DNA of 9,552 nt from Comamonas sp. (lineage in GTDB: Bacteria; Pseudomonadota; Gammaproteobacteria; Burkholderiales; Burkholderiaceae_C), in contig JAHAYB010000007.1 in assembly GCA_018384835.1 (NCBI GenBank), forward strand, positions 1 to 9,552. The letters run 5' to 3'. Every line of letters starts with the position of its first letter. The first letter of the stretch is position 1. This document shows positions 1-5,355 of the stretch, in pieces. The notes beneath the pieces were generated by a model. That model did no database searches, had not been told where the DNA came from, and saw only the letters and a program-made list of their open reading frames with translations. The position numbers and the translations under genes were made by a program.

Positions 1-101
1 CAAGCGTGCAGCCTCGGTGAAGCAGGAACCCACCGAGGTGAGTCAGGCCGAGGCCTGAACACGGTAGGAATCCCCGTCCTTTAGGGCGGGGAGGATGTCA
101 A
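1..101 (+). mobile_element. Right end of an IS200/IS605-family (IS1341-type) element, partial
   Basis: The window opens inside the 3' end of a tnpB-type gene. After its stop comes an imperfect palindrome, CCCCGTCC (72-79), loop TTTA, GGGCGGGG (84-91), and then GGATGTCAA ending at 101. A GC-rich subterminal hairpin followed within about 10 nt by TCAA is the right-end architecture of IS200/IS605 elements, which move as single-stranded DNA and have no terminal inverted repeats. TCAA (98-101) is the right cleavage-site tetranucleotide known from IS608, so I place the boundary after base 101. The left end and any tnpA lie outside the window, so whether the element is autonomous cannot be seen. The exact boundary is inferred from the motif and not from an empty site. 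Confidence 0.8.
2..58 (+). CDS. tnpB: TnpB (OrfB) RNA-guided nuclease / IS1341-type transposase, C-terminal fragment
   Basis: Reading frame 2 gives KRAASVKQEPTEVSQAEA and a TGA stop at 56-58; the 5' part lies before the window. The tail xASVKQEPTE is one I recognise from the extreme C-terminus of many proteobacterial IS200/IS605 TnpB proteins. It lies beyond the RuvC and zinc-finger regions, so no catalytic residue is visible here. TnpB proteins of this family are RNA-guided DNA endonucleases, ancestors of Cas12, that use an omega-RNA made from the 3' end of their own gene and the element's right end. The DNA encoding this tail folds into two hairpins (12-38 and 43-58), which suggests the codons are constrained by RNA structure. 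Whether the full gene is intact cannot be judged from 18 codons. Confidence 0.8.
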   Translation, partial: KRAASVKQEPTEVSQAEA

Positions 102-207
102 CTATTTCAGACAGGCCGGCGCTTCTGCGCGATTTTGGTTATTTCAGCTATTTCGCCCAGTTACGGGCGTGCTTGCAAACGCACTGGATAAAACCATAGA
201 CAATGTC
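102..207. other. Flanking DNA between the IS end and the terminator; possible interrupted gene tail
   Basis: No complete gene can be supported here. Two plus-strand frames stay open from the element end. One ends in ...FAQLRACLQTHWIKP with TAG at 197-199, 8 nt before the terminator stem. The other ends in ...LANALDKTIDNVSTA with TAA at 217-219, inside the terminator hairpin. Either could be the 3' remnant of a gene cut by the insertion, but both are too short to recognise. The stretch also holds a 9-mer of the form YTATTTCRS at 102-110, 139-147 and 148-156, and a small stem CGCCC (154-158) with GGGCG (165-169). Confidence 0.3.
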
Positions 208-237
208 AGCACCGCTTAACCAAGCGGTGCTTTTTTT
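208..237 (+). terminator. Rho-independent terminator upstream of spoT
   Basis: AGCACCGCTT (208-217) pairs perfectly with AAGCGGTGCT (222-231) around an AACC tetraloop, and seven T residues run from 231 to 237. The T-tract lies only on the downstream side of the plus strand, so it acts on rightward transcripts. It would end transcription coming from tnpB or from whatever gene preceded the insertion, and so separates spoT from upstream promoters. Confidence 0.9.
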
Positions 238-345
238 ATGCGCTCTGGCCTGCTGGGGATGCTTTGCACCCAGGTTGCCAGCACAGGCGGCACAACGATT
301 GATGCAGAGCGTCCCAAGAACTTTCCATATTCCCTTTGGTGCTTT

Positions 346-2622
346 ATGAACGCGGCTGTGTATCCCTCCCCCAGCTCCTCTTTTCCTTCTATTGCCATTG
401 CCAAGGACCTGCCCCCGGCAGAGCGCTTGGCCAAAGCTGCCGAGGTATCCGCCCTGCACTTTGAGCATTTGAGCGGCTTTCTCACCTACCTCACCCCCCA
501 GAGCCTGGCCACCGTGCGCCGCGCCTGGGAATATGCCGACCAAGCCCACCGTAACCAATGGCGCAGCAGTGGCGACCCTTACATCACCCACCCCATAGCG
601 GTAACGGGTATCTGCGCTAACTGGAAGCTCGATAGCCAAGCGCTGTGCGCCGCCTTGCTGCACGATGCCATGGAAGACTGCGATATCGGCAAAGACGACA
701 TCGCCCAGCACTTTGACCCCACCGTGGCAGAGCTGGTCGATGGCCTGACCAAGCTAGACAAGCTGCACTTCAACAGCCGCGAGGAAAACCAAGCCGAGTC
801 CTTTCGCAAAATGCTGCTAGCCATGGCCAAAGACGTGCGCGTTATCTTGGTCAAACTCGCAGACCGCACACACAATATGCGCACCATGGGCGATATGCCA
901 CGCAGCAAGTGGGGGCGCATCTCTTCAGAGACGCTAGAAATTTACGCCCCCATTGCCCACCGCCTGGGTCTGAACCAAAGCTACCGCGAGCTGCAAGAGC
1001 TGGCCTTTCGCCACCTGCACCCCTGGCGCTACGAAACACTGGATAAAGCCATCCACAAATCGCGCTCGCGCCGACGCGATACGGTGAAAAAAGCCCACCA
1101 AGCCACTCAAACCGCTTTGCAAGACAGCGGCCTATCAGCCCGCTTAGCGGGGCGAGAGAACACCTTGTTCAACCTCTACCAAAAAATGCAAGGCCAGCAC
1201 CAAAGTTTTGCCCAAGTCACGGATGTGTATGGCTTTCGCGTCATCGTGCCCAGCATCAACGACTGCTATACCGCCTTGGGCGTGCTCCACCAGCTCTACC
1301 GGCCAGTGCCTGGGCGCTTTAAGGACTACATTGCCATTCCCAAGAACAACGGCTACCAGTCCTTGCACACCACCTTGGTTGGCCCCTCGGGCTTGAGCAT
1401 TGAGTTTCAAGTGCGCACCGAGGCCATGCACATCGTTGCCGAGGCGGGCATCACCGCCCACTGGCTCTACCAACAAGGGCAGCAAGACGGCATCAATACC
1501 CAATGGCTGCAATCGCTGCTGGACATCCAAAACGAAACCCGCGATGCCAGCGAGTTCTGGGACAACGTCAAAGTCGATTTATTCCCCGACTCCATCTACG
1601 TCTTCACCCCCAAGAGCAAGGTTTTTTCTCTGCCTAAGGATGCAACGGCGCTGGACTTTGCCTACGCCATTCACAGCAATATCGGCCACCACGCTACCAG
1701 CGCCCTCATCAACCAAGAGCCGGCCAGCCTGCGCAGCACCCTGAAAAACGGCGATGTGGTGGAAATCGTCACCGACCCCCAAGCCAGCCCCTTAGAGCAG
1801 TGGCTCGATTTTGCAAAAACCGGACGCGCCCGCTCCAAAATTGGGAACTACCTCAAAACCAGCGCCCAAGCCAACTCCAGCGTTCTGGGCGAGCAGCTTT
1901 TAAGCCAAGCCCTGCGCGATTTAGGCATTGCCGAGCTACCCTCCCCCGATAGCGACGCAGGCCAAGCCCTATGGGCCGCACTGCTAGAGCCTGGGCAAAC
2001 CAGCACCGACCTGCTGCAAGCCATTGGCCTGGGCCAGCAAGTAGCCAGCGTGGTAGCGCAGCGCATTAGCGGCCTGCTAGCCCAAGGCGGCCAGCGTGGT
2101 GACGCATTGCTCCTGACCCAGCAGCGCTTTATCCAAAGCAGCCAACAAGCCAGTACCGTGGTGTTGCTCTCAGGCCACCAACAGGCGGCCACCCACTACG
2201 CAGAATGTTGCCGCCCCGTGCCTGGCGACCCACTGCAAGGCTACCTCAGCCACGGCCAGGGCTTACGCATCCACCACGGCCAATGCCAGCACGCCCAGCG
2301 CCTGCTGGCGCGTGAGCCAGAGCGCCAAATCCCCGTCGAATGGGGCGAAGACAGCACCCAACACCTGTACAACGCCAGCCTGAGCATGACCGTACACAAC
2401 GGCAAAGGCGTGCTAGCGCGTATCACCCAAGCACTAGCGGATGCGGATGTAGATATCCGCCGCATCGACATGGAAGACGAATCCGCCATGCACACCACCG
2501 TGCTGCGCTTTATCGTTGGCGTACACAGCCAGCAGCACCTCGAAGCAGCGCTGCGCAGCCTACGACGCAACCCCAGCATTGCCCAGGTGCAGCGCGATTT
2601 AAGCGATACGCCCAGGGATTAG
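346..2622 (+). CDS. spoT: Bifunctional (p)ppGpp synthetase / guanosine-3',5'-bis(diphosphate) 3'-pyrophosphohydrolase (SpoT/Rel)
   Basis: A 758-residue cytosolic alarmone enzyme of the stringent response, making (p)ppGpp from GTP/GDP and ATP and hydrolysing it. The N-terminal HD hydrolase domain (about 60-230) keeps H82, H106-D107, E110-D111 and D173/N177 in LADRTHNMRT, so hydrolase looks competent. The synthetase domain (about 260-375) has DVYGFR (293-298), RFKD (324-327), NGYQSLHT (335-342) and IEFQVRT with E353. RxKD, in place of the acidic ExDD of monofunctional RelA, marks a bifunctional Rel/SpoT. TGS follows at about 411-475, a Cys-Cys motif (AECCRP, 621-622) and a C-terminal ACT domain (about 675-750). 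The frame stays open back to an ATG at 238, but that codon abuts the terminator T-tract; I chose ATG 346, which has no strong Shine-Dalgarno, so the start is provisional. Betaproteobacterial spoT often follows gmk-rpoZ; here neither is visible. Confidence 0.95.
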   Translation: MNAAVYPSPSSSFPSIAIAKDLPPAERLAKAAEVSALHFEHLSGFLTYLTPQSLATVRRAWEYADQAHRNQWRSSGDPYITHPIAVTGICANWKLDSQALCAALLHDAMEDCDIGKDDIAQHFDPTVAELVDGLTKLDKLHFNSREENQAESFRKMLLAMAKDVRVILVKLADRTHNMRTMGDMPRSKWGRISSETLEIYAPIAHRLGLNQSYRELQELAFRHLHPWRYETLDKAIHKSRSRRRDTVKKAHQATQTALQDSGLSARLAGRENTLFNLYQKMQGQHQSFAQVTDVYGFRVIVPSINDCYTALGVLHQLYRPVPGRFKDYIAIPKNNGYQSLHTTLVGPSGLSIEFQVRTEAMHIVAEAGITAHWLYQQGQQDGINTQWLQSLLDIQNETRDASEFWDNVKVDLFPDSIYVFTPKSKVFSLPKDATALDFAYAIHSNIGHHATSALINQEPASLRSTLKNGDVVEIVTDPQASPLEQWLDFAKTGRARSKIGNYLKTSAQANSSVLGEQLLSQALRDLGIAELPSPDSDAGQALWAALLEPGQTSTDLLQAIGLGQQVASVVAQRISGLLAQGGQRGDALLLTQQRFIQSSQQASTVVLLSGHQQAATHYAECCRPVPGDPLQGYLSHGQGLRIHHGQCQHAQRLLAREPERQIPVEWGEDSTQHLYNASLSMTVHNGKGVLARITQALADADVDIRRIDMEDESAMHTTVLRFIVGVHSQQHLEAALRSLRRNPSIAQVQRDLSDTPRD

Positions 2623-2652
2623 GTCGATTTTTTCTACCAGCATGTACCAGCC

Positions 2653-3654
2653 ATGACCCCTTCCGCCCCCACCCCCTCCGCCCCTAGCACATACCAACTG
2701 CTTATCAGCGCCGAGCAATTGCAACAACTGCTTGCCAGCCAACGCCCCTGCATGGTGTTTGATTGCAGCTTTGACTTGGCCAACCCCCAAGCGGGCAAAG
2801 CGCAATATGCACAAGGGCATATCCCCGGCGCGGTCTATGCCGACTTGGACCAGCACCTCAGCGCCCGCCCCCATGATGCAGATGCCGCCAGCGGTGGCCG
2901 CCACCCCTTGCCCAGCCGCCAGCGTTTTGCCCAGTGGCTGACCAGCATCGGTTTTGACAACACCATGCAAGCCGTGGTCTATGACCGCCAAGGGGTGAAC
3001 TACTGCGGGCGACTGTGGTGGATGCTGCAATGGGCAGGCCATGAGGCCGTGGCCGTACTCGATGGCGGCTTGCCCGCCTGGCAAGCCCAAGGCGGCGCAT
3101 TGCAAGCCAGCCCTCCGCCAGAGCCAGAGCCAGAGCCAAACAATGCAGGCCGTGCAAACAGCGCTAGCAACGATAACAACGGCGGCGGCGGCAGCGGCAG
3201 CGGCTTTCACCTACAACCCGCCTTGCGCCGCCTTTGGACGGTGCAAGACATTGCCCACACCTTGGGGCAGGCCGATGCCCCCTGCTTACTCGATGCCCGC
3301 GCCCCCCAGCGCTACCGTGGCGAGTTAGAGCCGCTAGACCCCGTAGCAGGCCATATCCCTGGGGCGCTAAACCGCCCTTTCAGCCAGAACTTAGCCCTAG
3401 ACGGGCGCTTTAAGCCCTCCCACCTGCTACGCGCTGAGTTTGCCGACCTGCTGGCGCAGCACCCTCAGCGCCCGGTTGTGCATTACTGCGGCAGCGGTGT
3501 GAGCGCCATCCCCAACTTGCTTGCCATGGCGATTGCCGGTTTTGCAGACGCTGGCCTGATGGCCGGTAGCTGGAGCCAGTGGTGCAGCGACCCCCAGCGC
3601 CCCGTGGCCGTCGGCGCAGAGGGCACAGAGGGTACTGAGGGCGCAGCGCTTTAG
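2653..3654 (+). CDS. Two-domain rhodanese sulfurtransferase (thiosulfate / 3-mercaptopyruvate sulfurtransferase)
   Basis: A 333-residue protein with tandem rhodanese domains that transfers sulfur from 3-mercaptopyruvate or thiosulfate through a cysteine persulfide. The N-terminal, structural domain (about 14-150) has GHIPGAVYADLD, LPSRQRFAQWL, RLWWMLQWAGH and VLDGGLPAWQ. The C-terminal catalytic domain (about 192-320) has LLDARAPQRYRGE, DPVAGHIPGALN and the active loop CGSGVSA with C279. CGSGVTA-type loops are typical of mercaptopyruvate sulfurtransferases (SseA-like), so I favour that activity, though substrate cannot be proven from sequence. Between the domains is a low-complexity linker (153-184) of Pro-Glu repeats followed by GGGGSGSG, and the tail repeats EGTEGTEG. 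ATG 2653 lies 30 nt after the spoT stop with no promoter or terminator between, so co-transcription is likely. Its TAG overlaps the stop of the convergent gene. Confidence 0.9.
   Translation: MTPSAPTPSAPSTYQLLISAEQLQQLLASQRPCMVFDCSFDLANPQAGKAQYAQGHIPGAVYADLDQHLSARPHDADAASGGRHPLPSRQRFAQWLTSIGFDNTMQAVVYDRQGVNYCGRLWWMLQWAGHEAVAVLDGGLPAWQAQGGALQASPPPEPEPEPNNAGRANSASNDNNGGGGSGSGFHLQPALRRLWTVQDIAHTLGQADAPCLLDARAPQRYRGELEPLDPVAGHIPGALNRPFSQNLALDGRFKPSHLLRAEFADLLAQHPQRPVVHYCGSGVSAIPNLLAMAIAGFADAGLMAGSWSQWCSDPQRPVAVGAEGTEGTEGAAL
3118..3135 (+). repeat. 6-bp tandem repeat CCAGAG x3 in the sulfurtransferase linker
   Basis: Three perfect CCAGAG units followed by CCA encode alternating Pro-Glu. About 45 nt further on, a GGC-rich tract (3181-3204) encodes GGGGSGSG. 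Both lie between the two rhodanese domains. Confidence 0.85.
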
Positions 3655-5108
3655 CCCACAGCCAACGTTAAGCCCAGGGGGTAGGCGCTGGCGACGGGCT
3701 GCTGGCGCACGATGTCTTGCAGGGCGCTGGAGAGCATTTCTTCCAGCACCGGGTGGTAGTAGGGCAGTTGCAGAGCCTGGGCCGCCGTTTCTTGGCGGGC
3801 AATGCTAGCTGCCAGCAGGTGTGCCAGGTGCTCGCCCCCTTTGGCCAGCATGGTTGCGCCCAGTAGGCGGCCTGTTTGGGCATCGGCATAAATACGCAAA
3901 ACGCTCGCGCTGCCGCCCACAATGCGGGCGCGGCCATTGCCTTGCCCTAGGGCTTGACCAATCAGAATTTGGCTTGCGTCCAACGCTTCCCAGCGCTGGC
4001 CAATGCTGACGATATCCGGGTCAGTAAAAGCAATCGCCAGCGGCACTTTGACAGCAAAGCGCACAGGCGCTTGCTGGGCAAAGCGGGCGGCGTTAAAGCC
4101 CGCTGCTGCGCCTTGGTCAGCCGCCTCGTGCATGAGTGGGCGCAAGGTGTTGGCATCTCCCGCAACGAAGATAGGGCTATCAGCCGCTTGCAAGGTGGCA
4201 GGGTCAATGGTGGGCATTACGTGCTCATTGAGGGCTAGGCCAGTGGCCTCTAGCGCCAGTTGGTCTAAGTTAGAGCGGCGGCCTAAAGCGGCCAGCAGCA
4301 TATCGACTTCGGCCTTTTGCTCGCCTGCCCGCAGCAGCAGCGCTTGGCCATCAGCGGCCATTTCTACCGCCGTGGCCTGGCCTAGCCACAGGGGCAGCTC
4401 TTGCCCCAGGTGCTGGGCGGCCGCTTGTGCCACCACTGGGTCGGTAATGCCTGCAATTTGCTGCGCTAAGTCTGCCCCCACCACCTCAATGCCTAGGCGC
4501 GAGAGTGCCAAGCCCATCTCTAGGCCAATCACGCCCAGCCCCAAAATGCCGATGCGCGGGGGCAGGTGGGTTTGCTCAAACAAGGCATCGGTGGTCAGTA
4601 CGCGGCCACTGCTTTGTGCTACTTCTTGAAGCCAAGCGGGCAGCACTGGGCGCGAGCCTACGGCCAGCACCACCGCCTTGGCCTGCACTTGTACCGTGCC
4701 TGTTGGGGTTTGCACCAGCAACTGCTGGGCGCTGAGGAAGCGGGCACTGCCCTCTAGCAGCTTGTCGCCCGCCGCTTTGCGGGCGTGGGCAGCAGCGTTG
4801 CCTGCAAACTGGTCGCGCAGGCTGCGCACATAGCCCCAGGCGCTATCGTGGTCAATGGCAAGCTGCTCTGTGCCGCTAACCCCGATGCGCTGCATGGCGT
4901 GACGCGCTTGCCAAGTAGCCGCTGCGTGCAGCGCCACTTTGGAGGGCATACAGCCCACCCGAGCGCAGGTAGTGCCCAGCGGACCACGGTCAATCAGCAC
5001 AAAGTCCTTACCAGCGCGGCGCACCTCGCGCAAAGCGTATAGGCCGGCCGTGCCTGCGCCGATGATGGCGACATCGGTACTAATCAATGTGTTGGTACTC
5101 ATACCCAT
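3651..5108 (-). CDS. Dihydrolipoamide dehydrogenase-like FAD/NAD(P) disulfide oxidoreductase
   Basis: A 485-residue class I pyridine-nucleotide disulfide reductase of usual length for the family. FAD binding: GAGTAG (17-22) near the N-terminus and VAGDAN (315-320). The redox-active disulfide is C48/C53 in GTTCARVGCMPSK. A second GxGxxG (GLGVIG, 190-195) binds NAD(P)H. The C-terminal dimerisation domain carries YHPVLEE (H452, E456 or E457), the catalytic His-Glu pair usually written HPTxxE. The resemblance is to stand-alone dihydrolipoamide dehydrogenase homologues more than to glutathione or mercuric reductase, as there are no extra Cys motifs. No E1/E2 dehydrogenase-complex subunits are nearby, so its disulfide substrate is unknown. 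ATG 5108 is preferred because AAGAGG sits 6 nt upstream; ATG 5102 and a longer start at 5144 are alternatives. The stop (TAA, 3653-3651) overlaps the convergent sulfurtransferase stop. Confidence 0.9.
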   Translation of the reverse strand: MGMSTNTLISTDVAIIGAGTAGLYALREVRRAGKDFVLIDRGPLGTTCARVGCMPSKVALHAAATWQARHAMQRIGVSGTEQLAIDHDSAWGYVRSLRDQFAGNAAAHARKAAGDKLLEGSARFLSAQQLLVQTPTGTVQVQAKAVVLAVGSRPVLPAWLQEVAQSSGRVLTTDALFEQTHLPPRIGILGLGVIGLEMGLALSRLGIEVVGADLAQQIAGITDPVVAQAAAQHLGQELPLWLGQATAVEMAADGQALLLRAGEQKAEVDMLLAALGRRSNLDQLALEATGLALNEHVMPTIDPATLQAADSPIFVAGDANTLRPLMHEAADQGAAAGFNAARFAQQAPVRFAVKVPLAIAFTDPDIVSIGQRWEALDASQILIGQALGQGNGRARIVGGSASVLRIYADAQTGRLLGATMLAKGGEHLAHLLAASIARQETAAQALQLPYYHPVLEEMLSSALQDIVRQQPVASAYPLGLTLAVG

Positions 5109-5113
5109 GGGAT

Positions 5114-5118
5114 ACCTC
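5114..5118 (-). promoter_or_regulatory. Ribosome binding site deciding the disulfide reductase start
   Basis: On the minus strand AAGAGGT precedes ATG (5108-5106) with a 6-nt spacer after GAGG. The upstream in-frame ATGs at 5213 and 5144 have no comparable purine box, and the ATG at 5102 would have a 12-nt spacer. This supports the 485-residue form. Confidence 0.65.
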
Positions 5119-5195
5119 TTTTCCTTTTTGAAGAGTTTGAACATCAGCCATAACGAAGCAATGGTTCGATGCAATGGCCTGTATTGATGACTTGC

Positions 5196-5214
5196 CTCAA
5201 CAAGTCTCAACAAG
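5196..5214. repeat. Tandem 9-bp direct repeat CTCAACAAG x2
   Basis: CTCAACAAG occurs at 5196-5204 and again at 5206-5214 with a one-base spacer, giving a 10-bp period or about one helical turn. It lies in the divergent regulatory region, about 90 nt upstream of the minus-strand start. Same-face spacing fits a regulator binding site, but chance is not excluded. Confidence 0.6.
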
Positions 5215-5355
5215 GGTGTTCAGGATGTGTTTTAGAGCGGACAATGGGCGTTGAACGTCGTAACAAGCCTATGACTCCTTGTGCCAATATCGGCAAATGG
5301 CGTTCTCAGCCTTGCCCCATGGCTATCTTATAGCTGCTCTATAACTAGATTTCCC

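Larger units (their letters stand above)
1..121 (+). ncRNA. Putative omega-RNA 3' scaffold plus guide segment
   Basis: Three hairpins lie in a row on the plus strand. The first is CCTCGGTG (12-19) with CACCGAGG (31-38), a perfect 8-bp stem with an 11-nt loop. The second is TCAGGC (43-48) with GCCTGA (53-58) around a CGAG loop, and it overlaps the tnpB stop codon. The third is the right-end stem 72-79/84-91. Known omega-RNAs overlap the tnpB 3' end, run through the right-end hairpin and take their guide from DNA just outside the element. By that rule the guide would begin at 102 (CTATTTCAGACAGG...) and cover roughly 16-20 nt. The hairpins are seen directly; the RNA itself, its 5' end and its guide length are inferred. 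Confidence 0.5.
5109..5355. promoter_or_regulatory. Divergent intergenic region between the disulfide reductase and the GGDEF-EAL gene
   Basis: This stretch must carry both divergent promoters, but I see no convincing -35/-10 pair for either gene. It contains two tandem copies of CTCAACAAG (5196-5204 and 5206-5214, separated by T) and an imperfect dyad, TGCC-AATATC-GGCA (5282-5295). A TATAAC at 5340-5345 could be a -10 element for the rightward gene, but it lacks a matching -35 and would leave almost no leader before GTG 5356. Rare codons such as ATA and AGA between 5281 and 5355 suggest that part is not translated. Confidence 0.4.

Noticed and set aside
238..345. Upstream extension of spoT to ATG 238 (adds 36 residues)
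   Set aside because: The ATG touches the T-tract of a strong terminator and has no ribosome site. The extra residues resemble no Rel/SpoT N-terminus.
148..711. Minus-strand 187-residue open frame
   Set aside because: It lies antisense to the conserved HD domain of spoT and crosses the terminator; it is a GC-rich shadow frame with no recognisable motif.
2599..3210. Minus-strand 203-residue open frame with poly-Ala N-terminus
   Set aside because: It is the complement of the sulfurtransferase repeats and N-terminal domain; the poly-Ala comes from the GGC tract read in reverse.
3644..3690. CAGCGC...GCGCTG inverted repeat at the convergent junction as a terminator
   Set aside because: Only 6 bp with a loop of more than 30 nt and no T-tract.
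4003..4629. Plus-strand 208-residue open frame inside the disulfide reductase gene
   Set aside because: It is antisense to a protein with all family motifs, and its Ser/Ala/Arg-rich composition is typical of a mirrored frame.
5317..5350. ATAGCTGCT segment as a degenerate copy of an intergenic repeat often seen in Comamonadaceae
   Set aside because: Only about 9 bases match what I recall and the partner arm is missing.
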